Below, piece by piece: positions 44,503 to 52,358 of a stretch of DNA of 64,000 nt; within the stretch, counting starts at the first letter, position 1, and each line of letters starts with the position of its first letter. Below the pieces are notes generated by a model that made no database searches, had not been told where the DNA came from, and saw nothing but the letters and a program-made list of their open reading frames with translations. The stretch spans positions 2,604,001-2,668,000 of the forward strand of contig CP148265.1 in the NCBI GenBank assembly GCA_045345765.1. The letters are read 5' to 3'. Origin of the DNA: JAOARY01 sp045345765 (GTDB lineage: Bacteria > Bacillota > Clostridia > Peptostreptococcales > Peptostreptococcaceae). A program made the position numbers and the translations under genes.

Positions 44503-44608
44503 CAAAGGCCCCCTTTAAATAAGTTATATAAATATAATATACCTAAATATGAAAAAAGAAAACAAATTCTTAATTTAACCAAATAAATTTGATTTGATTT
44601 TAATTTTG

Positions 44609-45295
44609 ATGTATAATGATAAATTAGAAATTATTGAAGATAGGAATGATTTTTTGATTTGTAAAATATGCAAAGAAAAGGTTTATGAGATATATGATAA
44701 ACAATTTGATTTAAATTATTATAAATGTAGTAATTGTGAATTTATATTTGTAGAAGATAAAGGTTTACCAAATGAAGAAATAGATTTAAAGGTTTATAAT
44801 TTACATAATAATTCTTTTGAAAATGAAGGTTATGTAAATATGTTTAGAGATTTTATCAAAAAAGCGATAGATCCGTTGAATCTAAAAGATGCAAGAGTTT
44901 TAGAATTTGGATGTGGAAAAGGTCCTGTTTTAGCTAAACTTTTGGAGGAAAAAAACTATTTGGTGGATAGATATGATAAGTATTTTTATAAGCAGAGAGT
45001 TTTTGAAAATAAAAAATACAATCTTATTACATCTACAGAAGTTATAGAGCATATAAAAGAGCCTTTAGAAATATTTGATTTTTTTAAAAAACATCTTAAA
45101 AAAGATGGATATCTTGTAATAACAACTTTATTTCATGACAATGATGATGAGAAGTTTAAAGACTGGTGGTATAGAAGAGATCAAACACATATTTCATTTT
45201 TTACTGTAAAAACATTAAAAACTATATGTAACATTTTAAATTTAGAGTTTGTATATAATGATGATAAAAATATATTTATTGTAAAAAATATTTAA
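44609..45295 (+). CDS. Class I SAM-dependent methyltransferase with Zn-ribbon-like N-terminus
   Basis: About 228 aa. N-terminal CKICKEK ... YKCSNCEF (residues 17-45) forms two Cys pairs, a likely zinc ribbon. The methyltransferase core follows: VLEFGCGKGPVLAKLLE (motif I, about 95), LITSTEVIEHIKEP (motif IV, about 133) and GYLVITTLF. It resembles small-molecule O/C-methyltransferases; substrate unknown. No good RBS is seen; ATG at 44609 is chosen as the first Met, with an in-frame TTG at 44594 as the alternative. Confidence 0.78.
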   Translation: MYNDKLEIIEDRNDFLICKICKEKVYEIYDKQFDLNYYKCSNCEFIFVEDKGLPNEEIDLKVYNLHNNSFENEGYVNMFRDFIKKAIDPLNLKDARVLEFGCGKGPVLAKLLEEKNYLVDRYDKYFYKQRVFENKKYNLITSTEVIEHIKEPLEIFDFFKKHLKKDGYLVITTLFHDNDDEKFKDWWYRRDQTHISFFTVKTLKTICNILNLEFVYNDDKNIFIVKNI

Positions 45296-45314
45296 TATAT
45301 AATTGTTGGTTTTA

Positions 45315-45323
45315 TGATATAAT
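45315..45323 (+). promoter_or_regulatory. Extended -10 promoter of cvfB
   Basis: TGATATAAT (45315-45323) is a perfect extended -10 with no matching -35. It lies about 55 bases before cvfB. Confidence 0.6.
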
Positions 45324-45376
45324 ATCTTAGCTAGTTTTGTTTTAATATTTAAATATGAGAGAAAAAGAGGTAAATG

Positions 45377-46219
45377 ATGATAGAATTAGGGAAATTACAA
45401 ACATTAATTGTTGATAGAATAGTAAGTTCTGGTTATTTTTTAACTGATGAAGATAGAACGGATGATATTCTACTTCCTGGAAAATTTGTTGAGGAAGAGT
45501 TAGAATTAGATGATGAAGTAGAAGTTTTTGTATATAAGGATTCAAAGGATAGACCTATTGCAACTTTAAAAAAACCATATGTAAATCTTGGTGAAATAGG
45601 ATTTTTAAATGTTGTGGATGTTACTAAATTTGGAGCTTTTTTAGATTGGGGAATTGACAAAGATGTGTTTATGCCATTTAAAGAGCAAAGAAGAAGAGCT
45701 GAAGTTGGAAAAAGATACCTTGTTGGAATCTATTTAGATAAATCACAAAGATTTTGTGCAACAATGAAAATATATAATTTTTTAAAGCCAGATGCTCCAT
45801 ATGAGAAGGATGATATGGTTAAAGGAACTATATATCAAAAAAGTGAAGAATTAGGTCTTTTGGTGGCTGTAGATAATAAATATCATGGTCTTATACCTAA
45901 TAATGAAGTTATTAATGGTTTAAAACTTGGAGACGAAATAGATGCCAGAGTTAGTGATGTTAGAGAAGATGGTAAAATCATATTAGCAGTAAGAGATAAG
46001 GCACATAATATGATTGATAAAGATGCACAATTAATATTAGATAAATTGATGGTTAGCAATGGAGAATTAAAAGTAAATGATAAATCTTCTCCAGAGACAA
46101 TAAAGAATAAGTTTAATATAAGTAAAAAGGCATTTAAAAGAGCAATAGGCTCTTTATATAAGAAGAGAATGATTGAAATTACGGATAATAGTATAAAGCT
46201 TTCTAATAAAAATAAATAA
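45377..46219 (+). CDS. cvfB: CvfB-family S1-like RNA-binding protein
   Basis: 280-aa protein with three S1-like beta-barrels (about 1-60, 65-140 with FGAFLDWGIDKDVFMPFKEQ, and 145-210 with YHGLIPNNEVI) and a C-terminal winged helix (about 220-275). This matches CvfB/YitL, a virulence-linked post-transcriptional regulator in Staphylococcus. ATG at 45377 is 6 bases after AGAGG; the ATG at 45374 is a close alternative. A terminator follows near 46236. Confidence 0.9.
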   Translation: MIELGKLQTLIVDRIVSSGYFLTDEDRTDDILLPGKFVEEELELDDEVEVFVYKDSKDRPIATLKKPYVNLGEIGFLNVVDVTKFGAFLDWGIDKDVFMPFKEQRRRAEVGKRYLVGIYLDKSQRFCATMKIYNFLKPDAPYEKDDMVKGTIYQKSEELGLLVAVDNKYHGLIPNNEVINGLKLGDEIDARVSDVREDGKIILAVRDKAHNMIDKDAQLILDKLMVSNGELKVNDKSSPETIKNKFNISKKAFKRAIGSLYKKRMIEITDNSIKLSNKNK

Positions 46220-46233
46220 TTACAAAAATTTAA

Positions 46234-46282
46234 TGAATAAACTCCTATAATTATACGTAAATATAAATATAGGGGTTTTTTT
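46234..46282 (+). terminator. Terminator after cvfB
   Basis: Stem AAACTCCTATA / TATAGGGGTTT with a 20-base AT-rich loop, followed by TTTTTAT. Confidence 0.75.
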
Positions 46283-46313
46283 ATAAAAATAAGTATTAAT
46301 TTAGGGGGTTATT

Positions 46314-46892
46314 ATGACTTTTGAAATTATAAAACAAAATGATATGAATATAAAAAAATGGAGTGGAGGGACTAGTAAAGAGATATTTATTTACCCAAAA
46401 AATTCTTCTTATGAAAATAGAGATTTTAAATTTAGAATAAGTTCAGCAAAAGTGGAATTAGAAGAATCTAATTTTACGAGATTAGAAAATATAAAAAGAG
46501 TGATTATGGTATTAGATGGTGAGCTTAAGTTAGTGCATGGAAGTAGATATAAAAGACATTTAAAAAAATTTAATCAAGATACTTTTATGGGAGATTGGGA
46601 AACTAAATCTTATGGGAAAGCTGTTGATTTTAATTTAATGTTAAGAGAAGATGTAGATGGTAGAGTGGAATACATAGATTTAAAAGAAAATGAAAGTATG
46701 AATATAAAAAAAACTCTTTTAGAAAAGGGGAAAAAAGTTTTTCACGGATTATATGTTGAAAGTGGAGAAGTTATGGTTGAAGGGAATATTTTAAAATCTG
46801 GAGAATTTATTTTAATAAAAGATTTTGATAATTATAAAGTTAATTCTATAAAAAATAGCAATGTAATAATTTCGAAAGTGAAAAATTGGTAA
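46314..46892 (+). CDS. HutD/Ves-family cupin protein
   Basis: 192-aa bicupin of the HutD family: KKWSGGTSKEIFIYP (about 12-27), FRISSAKVE (about 40), VIMVLDGELKL (about 63). HutD is usually encoded with histidine-use genes, where it is thought to buffer N-formimino-glutamate levels, but no hut gene is near. RBS TAGGGGG. Function here uncertain. A shared terminator separates it from rpsD. Confidence 0.85.
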   Translation: MTFEIIKQNDMNIKKWSGGTSKEIFIYPKNSSYENRDFKFRISSAKVELEESNFTRLENIKRVIMVLDGELKLVHGSRYKRHLKKFNQDTFMGDWETKSYGKAVDFNLMLREDVDGRVEYIDLKENESMNIKKTLLEKGKKVFHGLYVESGEVMVEGNILKSGEFILIKDFDNYKVNSIKNSNVIISKVKNW

Positions 46893-46948
46893 ATTTATTT
46901 ATAGATTTATTAATTTAAAGTTATTACATTTAAATAATTTATAAAATT

Positions 46949-46979
46949 TAAAAGAGGCTATTAAGGTAGCCTCTTTTAA
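46949..46979. terminator. Bidirectional terminator between hutD-like gene and rpsD
   Basis: Stem TAAAAGAGGCTA / TAGCCTCTTTTA with loop TTAAGG. It works for both converging transcripts. Confidence 0.88.
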
Positions 46980-46983
46980 ATTT

Positions 46984-47577
46984 TTATTTAGAATAAAATT
47001 CAACAATAAGGTGATCTTCTACTTCGATAGGAACTTCATTTCTATCTGGTAGAGAAATAAGTTTTCCACTAAATGTGTTTTTATTTACTTCAATATAAGA
47101 TAAACCAAACTTGTTTGGATCTTCTATATTATCAATAAATATTTTATTCTTTTGAGATTTTTCTCTTAGGGATATAACATCATTAATGGAAACATTAAAT
47201 GATGGTCTATCTACTCTTTTTGCATTCACTAAAATATGTCTATGAACAACCATTTGACGTGCTTGTCTTATTGATGATGCAAAACCCATTCTATATACTA
47301 AATTATCTAACCTACATTCCAATGTTTGAACTAAAGCAGAACCTGTAAGTTTTTTAGATTTCATAGCATCTTTAACATATCTTAAAAATTGTTTTTCTAA
47401 AATACCATAATAAGCTTTTAACTTTTGTTTTTCTAAAAGTTGTTTACCATAGTTTGATAAGTTTCTTTTATACCTAGAATTTTCAGGTGTTGCTCTTTTC
47501 ATTGCATTAGGATGTCCGCATATATTAACTCCTAATCTTCTTGATAATTTAAATCTAGGTTGCATATTCTTTGCCAT
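46984..47577 (-). CDS. rpsD: 30S ribosomal protein S4, zinc-free (C-minus) form
   Basis: 197-aa S4. The N-terminus (MAKNMQPRFKLSRRLG) lacks the four zinc cysteines of C-plus S4; only one Cys remains in this segment (C20). The S4 RNA-binding domain follows (LECRLDNLVYRMGFA, RQARQMVVHRHILVN, about 88-125), and the end EDHLIVEFYSK is the normal S4 C-terminus. ATG at 47577 follows GGAGGATTACA. It stands alone, not in the alpha operon, so it may be the only copy or a second copy. A leader of about 200 bases with unusual hairpins precedes it. Confidence 0.93.
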   Translation of the reverse strand: MAKNMQPRFKLSRRLGVNICGHPNAMKRATPENSRYKRNLSNYGKQLLEKQKLKAYYGILEKQFLRYVKDAMKSKKLTGSALVQTLECRLDNLVYRMGFASSIRQARQMVVHRHILVNAKRVDRPSFNVSINDVISLREKSQKNKIFIDNIEDPNKFGLSYIEVNKNTFSGKLISLPDRNEVPIEVEDHLIVEFYSK

Positions 47578-47592
47578 TGTAATCCTCCAATT

Positions 47593-47760
47593 ATAATAAT
47601 ATATTTGCCGCGGTAACACATTATTATTATGAAATTAAAAATTAAATTAAGTCTTTATAAAAATCAAAAAAATATATTATACGGACCAGGTGATAATATA
47701 TTTTTTTGATGGTTTTAATCAATTATAAAAAGACGGACCAGGTACAATTTATATTTGATT
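47593..47760 (-). promoter_or_regulatory. Structured rpsD leader: two hairpins with the same loop, plus a third
   Basis: Minus-strand leader. Hairpin 1: stem 47717-47729/47748-47760 (12 of 13 pairs). Hairpin 2: stem 47671-47680/47693-47702 (10 of 10 pairs), followed by five T. Both loops show ACCTGGTCCGT, identical over 11 bases in otherwise nearly GC-free DNA. A third stem (47593-47600/47623-47630) just before the RBS has loop core GTGTTACCGCGGC. This looks like a control element, probably S4 autoregulation, but fits no RNA family I can name. Confidence 0.6.
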
Positions 47761-47781
47761 AAAGAAAATAAATATAATGGT

Positions 47782-47810
47782 ATTAAAAAATGGCAATTAA
47801 AAACCAACAA
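47782..47810 (-). promoter_or_regulatory. Candidate rpsD promoter
   Basis: On the minus strand, TTGTTG (47810-47805), 17 bases, TTTAAT (47787-47782), giving a start near 47775 and a leader of about 200 bases that includes all three hairpins. The rest of the 490-base gap upstream of rpsD is AT-rich with one Fur-like box and a terminator. Confidence 0.5.
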
Positions 47811-47832
47811 GTGATTAATAAAGACTATTCAA

Positions 47833-47847
47833 TGAAAATGAATCTCA
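47833..47847 (-). promoter_or_regulatory. Candidate Fur-family box upstream of rpsD
   Basis: TGAAAATGAATCTCA (+ strand) matches 11 of 14 defined positions of the 7-1-7 Fur/Zur/PerR box and sits inside a wider repeat CAATGA ... TCATTG. It is about 25 bases beyond the candidate -35. Function is inferred. Confidence 0.35.
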
Positions 47848-47985
47848 TTGCTAATTACAAATATTAATATACATCATATTTTTTATTTTGTAAAGTTTTT
47901 TTAAAAAATATTTTATTTATAGTATTATTTAAATTTATATTTGAATAATATTGGTTGTATTTTTGATGAGAAGTATTACTTATAA

Positions 47986-48030
47986 AAAAATACTTATGAA
48001 AAATAATATATTTTTCATAAGTATTTTTAA
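47986..48030. terminator. Terminator downstream of the minus-strand lipoprotein gene
   Basis: Perfect 17-bp stem AAATACTTATGAAAAAT / ATTTTTCATAAGTATTT (47988-48026) with loop AATAT, flanked by A and T runs so it can act in both directions. Confidence 0.88.
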
Positions 48031-48069
48031 AAGTATTATTAAATTTTTTATAATATTTAATGAAATTTA

Positions 48070-48780
48070 TTAATTTTCCATCATTCCATCAAAATTAAAT
48101 TCTTTAAACTCTACTCCTTGAGGTTTCTTAAATAAATTATCATCTAATTTAGCATTCATTTGTAAATCTACTACTTTAGAATCTGAAACTATATTACCAT
48201 TAACAACATATTGTGTTTTTAATGGTAAGAAATATTCTTTTGAGAACCACATTTTAATAAGGACTTCATTATCTTCAGATTCAACATAAACAACATCTTT
48301 GCCATCTAGTACATCATCTTTTATAGTAACATCTTCGCCAAATGCATTTTTGATATCTGAAATAGAAGAAAGTTCCATATTTTGAAGATCTATGCCGTCG
48401 TTTTCTTCCATATCTGCTTGTTTCATAGCCATTCCTGTTTTATCACCTTTTGTATAAGTATATGTCATTTTGTCATTATCATTATATACAACTATTGATG
48501 TACTTGGTATATTAGATGTTGATGTTTCCATTCTATAAGACTTATCTTTTTTATACATTATTATTGTAGATTTTGCAGAATTCATAGTTACTTCAGATGT
48601 GATTTTGTAAGAGCTAGAATCGTTATAAAGCGCGTTTGAATCTGTGTTTTTTTGTTCAGTTTTCACCTCTTCTTTTTTGTTATTATCTGCTGATTTTTCA
48701 TTTGTTTCATTTTTAGAACAACCAGTAATTGATAACATGATTATTACTAAGCAAGTTAGAATAAGTTTCATTTTTTTCAC
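48070..48780 (-). CDS. Lipoprotein with LolA/LppX-like body, unknown
   Basis: 237-aa lipoprotein: signal KKMKLILTCLVIIML, lipobox SITGC, then a Lys/Glu/Asn-rich linker of about 35 residues and a beta-rich domain (YKITSEVTMNSAKSTIIMYK; later YVESEDNEVLIKMWFSKEY, FLPLKTQYV) like LolA/LppX-fold proteins. GTG at 48780 is chosen because AGGGAGTG lies just upstream and it starts the signal peptide correctly. Probably anchored outside the membrane; function unknown. Divergent from the chemoreceptor at 49158. The 377-base gap between them holds only AT-rich promoter-like DNA that I cannot assign. Confidence 0.82.
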   Translation of the reverse strand: MKKMKLILTCLVIIMLSITGCSKNETNEKSADNNKKEEVKTEQKNTDSNALYNDSSSYKITSEVTMNSAKSTIIMYKKDKSYRMETSTSNIPSTSIVVYNDNDKMTYTYTKGDKTGMAMKQADMEENDGIDLQNMELSSISDIKNAFGEDVTIKDDVLDGKDVVYVESEDNEVLIKMWFSKEYFLPLKTQYVVNGNIVSDSKVVDLQMNAKLDDNLFKKPQGVEFKEFNFDGMMEN

Positions 48781-49157
48781 GATGAACACTCCCTTATATA
48801 ATTTTATTATTAAAAACATACAGTTCCTTTATACCCTTTGAAAAAATTGTATATTCAAAAAATATAAATATGAAGGTATAAAATATAAATATAGGAAATT
48901 TATATTTGTATTTTATACACACTGTTGTTAATCGTATTCAAATATTAAACACTTTATAGAAAAAAATCAATATAGTTAAGATATACTATATTATATTTAC
49001 GTTTATAGTTAAAAAGAAGCATTTAAATTCAAATTAAAATATTATATTATTTTATTTTATGTTTTTTCACATCTTTTAGGGGAATATAATAGATATAAAT
49101 TTGAACTAAATTATTATTTTAGTTTTAAATAACAGATGAATAGAAGGAGATGGATTT

Positions 49158-51206
49158 ATGAATGTATTTAAGAAATCATTAAGCGGGAAGGTTGCGGTTT
49201 TAACTATAGCGGTAGTGGCGATTATATTCTTTTTTACTGGTTCTTATATGATAAAATATTCAAAAGATACATTGACAAAAAAACTAAAAGAGGAAATTTC
49301 AATAAAAACAGATTTAGCTGTAAGTGAGATAAAGGATACATTTTTAGTTGCGAAACAATTGGCAAATCAAGGTGCTCAAGATAGTAATATTATAAAGTAT
49401 TTAAAAGAGGTTAATACTAAAGAAGATATAACAAATCATTCATTGTATAAAGATATAATAAAAACATTAGATTCATATAATGAAACATTTGAAAGTTCAA
49501 CATTAACTTGGGTGTCGAATAATAGAGCTAAATTCTATTTAGATAATGGTGGTGGAATGTCTGGCGCTGATTATAATCCGGAAATTAGACCTTGGTATAC
49601 TGTTGCTATGAATTCAAATGGACATGCATTTACTTCTCCATATATAGATGTTAGTACTGGAAATACGGTAGTATCTTCTATTGCAACATTAAGAGAAAAT
49701 GGGGATGTTTTAGGTTTTTTTGTAGCAGATGTTGCACTATTTAAATTGCCTGAAATAATGGAAAATTTTAAAATAGGAGAAAAAGGAACAAATTTTTTTA
49801 TAAGTAAAGATGGTGCAATTGTATATGCACAAGATAAAAAGCTGATAGAAGAAAGTAAAACAATATTTGATGTAGTAGAATTATCTGAAATAGGAAAACA
49901 GGTCTTGGCTGGAAAGACTGATATTACAGAAATAACTTATAATGGGTCTGATTATCTGGTAGCATATGAGCCATTAGATTTAAATGGCTGGGGTATGATT
50001 CAGCTAGTTAATAAAGAAGAAGCATATTCACAATTAGATGCATTTATTTATACTGTATTATTTTTATTTTTAGGAAGTGCAATAGTATTAGTTATAATTA
50101 TGTTTGTAAGTATTAAAAGAATTATAAAGCCTATAGTGGATACTGCTAATTATGCGAATATATTGAGTGAGGGTGATTTAACAGTTGAAATACCATTAAA
50201 ATATTTGCAAAGAGAAGATGAAATAGGTAGATTAGCAAATTCCTTTAAAAAAATGAACGATAATTTTTCTGATTTAATAGAAGAAATTATGGAATCATCT
50301 CATCAAGTTAGCGATTCTAGTAAAAATATGCATGAGAATTCTGATAAAATATCTTATGCAGCAAATGAGCTAGCAAAAGGAATTGAAGAAATTGCTCGTG
50401 GGGCTAGTGGCCAGGCTCAAAGTACTCAAATAGGAGCAGATAAAACTTATGAATTAGGAAATCTAATAGAAAATAATAAGCAATATATGAAGTCTTTAAA
50501 TGAAGCATCAAAAAGAATGCTTGATATAGTTCAAGATGGTTTTGATATTGTAAATGGCTTAACGAACAGAACTAAAAAGACCAATACTGCAACTAGTGAG
50601 ATTTTTAATGTTATTAAAAAAACAGATGAAAGTACTTCGAAAATAGGAGAAGCGAGTAGTGTTATCGCATCTATTGCAAGTCAAACAAATTTATTAGCAT
50701 TAAATGCAGCTATTGAAGCTGCTCGTGCTGGAGAAGCTGGTAGAGGTTTTGCTGTTGTTGCTGAAGAAATAAGAAAGTTAGCTGAACAGTCAACAGAATC
50801 TACAAAAGAAATTGATTTAATAGTACAACAACTAATAGAATCCTCTGAATTAGCAGTAAAAACAATAGCTCAGGTTAGTGATATAATAAATCTTCAAGTT
50901 CAAAGTGTAAAAGATACAGAAGATAAATATAAGGAAATTTTTGATTCAGTAAATGATTCGGTAAAAGCAATTGAGAATCTTAATATTTCTGAAGAGAATA
51001 TGGAAACCAAAAAACAAGAAATTTTTGATACAATACAGGATTTATCAGCTATAGCAGAAGAAAATGCTTCAAGTACACAAGAAGCATCAGCATCAGTTAT
51101 TGATCAATCAAGGTCAATGGAAGAAATAGTTGATGAGAGTTTAAATCTTTCCAAACTAGCACAAAGTTTAACTAAATTAATTAAGAAGTTTAAAATAAAC
51201 AAATAG
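49158..51206 (+). CDS. Chemoreceptor with amino-acid-type dCache domain
   Basis: 682-aa methyl-accepting chemotaxis protein. Membrane helix 10-30, dCache sensor 35-285, second helix about 292-315, HAMP about 315-370, signalling domain 380-682 with a near-consensus tip IASQTNLLALNAAIEAARAG. The sensor carries Y139, R144, W146, Y147 and D191, the same residues and spacing as the amino-acid-binding motif of PctA (Y121, R126, W128, Y129, D173, from memory). Amino acid attractants are therefore likely ligands. RBS AGAAGGAGATGG. A strong terminator follows. Confidence 0.93.
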   Translation: MNVFKKSLSGKVAVLTIAVVAIIFFFTGSYMIKYSKDTLTKKLKEEISIKTDLAVSEIKDTFLVAKQLANQGAQDSNIIKYLKEVNTKEDITNHSLYKDIIKTLDSYNETFESSTLTWVSNNRAKFYLDNGGGMSGADYNPEIRPWYTVAMNSNGHAFTSPYIDVSTGNTVVSSIATLRENGDVLGFFVADVALFKLPEIMENFKIGEKGTNFFISKDGAIVYAQDKKLIEESKTIFDVVELSEIGKQVLAGKTDITEITYNGSDYLVAYEPLDLNGWGMIQLVNKEEAYSQLDAFIYTVLFLFLGSAIVLVIIMFVSIKRIIKPIVDTANYANILSEGDLTVEIPLKYLQREDEIGRLANSFKKMNDNFSDLIEEIMESSHQVSDSSKNMHENSDKISYAANELAKGIEEIARGASGQAQSTQIGADKTYELGNLIENNKQYMKSLNEASKRMLDIVQDGFDIVNGLTNRTKKTNTATSEIFNVIKKTDESTSKIGEASSVIASIASQTNLLALNAAIEAARAGEAGRGFAVVAEEIRKLAEQSTESTKEIDLIVQQLIESSELAVKTIAQVSDIINLQVQSVKDTEDKYKEIFDSVNDSVKAIENLNISEENMETKKQEIFDTIQDLSAIAEENASSTQEASASVIDQSRSMEEIVDESLNLSKLAQSLTKLIKKFKINK

Positions 51207-51240
51207 ATATTTAGATATAAGGTGAAAAATTAAATTGAAA

Positions 51241-51291
51241 AAGAAAAAGGTTGTTGAAAAATTAGAGTATTTTTCTACAACCTTTTTTAAA
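51241..51291. terminator. Terminator between chemoreceptor and exoA
   Basis: Stem AAAAAGGTTGTTGAAAAA / TTTTTCTACAACCTTTTT with one mismatch, then T. It serves the chemoreceptor and, on the other strand, exoA. Confidence 0.88.
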
Positions 51292-51314
51292 GATTAAAAA
51301 TAAATTTTAAAATA

Positions 51315-52067
51315 TTATTTTAGTTCTAAAATAACAGGACAATGATCACTTCCCATTATTTTAGTATCAATTTTTGCATCTTTTAATCTATTTTTAAAAT
51401 CATTTGATACAACAAAATAATCAATTCTCCATCCAGAATTATTTTCTCTTGCTTTTCTCATGTAAGACCACCAAGAATAAATATTTTCTTTATCAGGGTA
51501 AAAATATCTAAAAGTATCTATATAACCTGCATCTAAAAGTTCTTGGAATTTTGTTCTTTCTTCTATTGTAAATCCAGCATTTTTTGTATTAGTTTTTGGA
51601 TTTTTTAAATCGATTTCTTTATGAGCAACATTTAAGTCTCCACAAAGTATTACAGATTTTTTTTCTTTCAATGAATTTAAATAATTTCTAAAATCATCTT
51701 CCCAAACTTGTCTATAATCAAGTCTTTCTAAAGCTCGTTTAGAATTTGGAGTATACACATTAACTAAATAAAATTCTTCAAATTCTAAAGTTATTACTCT
51801 GCCCTCTTTATCATGCTCTTCAATTCCAATTCCATAAAATTCAGAAATGGGTTTTATCTTTGTAAATATAGCTGTGCCAGAGTATCCTTTTTTCTCTGCA
51901 TAATTCCAATAGGTATGGTAACCTTCTAATTCAAGTTCTATTTGACCTTCTTGAAGTTTTATTTCTTGTAAACAAAACATATCTGCATTTATATTTTTAA
52001 AATAGTCTAAAAAACCTTTTTTTACACATGCTCTTAGACCATTTACATTCCACGAGATTAATTTCAT
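51315..52067 (-). CDS. exoA: Exodeoxyribonuclease III / AP endonuclease
   Basis: 250-aa Mg-dependent base-excision repair enzyme. Motifs: SWNVNGLRA (5-13), LQEIKLQ (about 34, catalytic Glu), YTPNSKR (about 104), GDLNVAHKEIDL (about 143), and SDHCPV near the end with the catalytic His. RBS AAGGAGG on the minus strand. Divergent from the DUF1576 gene. Confidence 0.95.
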   Translation of the reverse strand: MKLISWNVNGLRACVKKGFLDYFKNINADMFCLQEIKLQEGQIELELEGYHTYWNYAEKKGYSGTAIFTKIKPISEFYGIGIEEHDKEGRVITLEFEEFYLVNVYTPNSKRALERLDYRQVWEDDFRNYLNSLKEKKSVILCGDLNVAHKEIDLKNPKTNTKNAGFTIEERTKFQELLDAGYIDTFRYFYPDKENIYSWWSYMRKARENNSGWRIDYFVVSNDFKNRLKDAKIDTKIMGSDHCPVILELK

Positions 52068-52267
52068 AATATTCCTCCTTGTAATATTTATATTTTTATA
52101 ATCATTATAAACTAAAATTTATAATTAATCAAAAAATCAAAAATAAAATTAATATAAGTATTTAATTTTTATGCAAATTAATATATAATAAAAGTCCAAT
52201 CTATTTAAACTTATTTCAAGTTAAAAAAACCCAAATATACAAAAATATTGTCAAAAAAATGAAAATA

Positions 52268-52295
52268 TTTAAATTATTAGTACTAATAATTTAAA
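52268..52295. promoter_or_regulatory. 28-bp perfect palindrome before the DUF1576 gene
   Basis: TTTAAATTATTAG-TA-CTAATAATTTAAA, perfectly symmetric, 64 bases before the start codon. A TTGTCA at 52248 lies just upstream. No T-run follows and no gene ends nearby, so an operator is more likely than a terminator. The rest of the 291-base gap shows nothing else. Confidence 0.45.
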
Positions 52296-52358
52296 AGTGA
52301 ATAAGAATACCAATTATTATTTAAGAATTTGATATTTAATTAAAAAGGGGGAAATTGT

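Noticed and set aside
47605..47616. 16S rRNA fragment (GCCGCGGTAA on the + strand)
   Set aside because: The match is 10-12 bases only, with no rRNA sequence around it. It is kept only as part of the leader observation.
47600..47622. T-box-like motif (TACCGCGG-like) before rpsD
   Set aside because: The sequence has only the ACCGCGG core. No specifier stem or antiterminator/terminator pair could be drawn, and rpsD is not a T-box target.
49061..49085. SigB/SigF-like promoter (GTTT ... GGGGAAT) before the second chemoreceptor
   Set aside because: The match is loose, overlaps a TATAAT-like -10, and AT-rich DNA gives many such hits.
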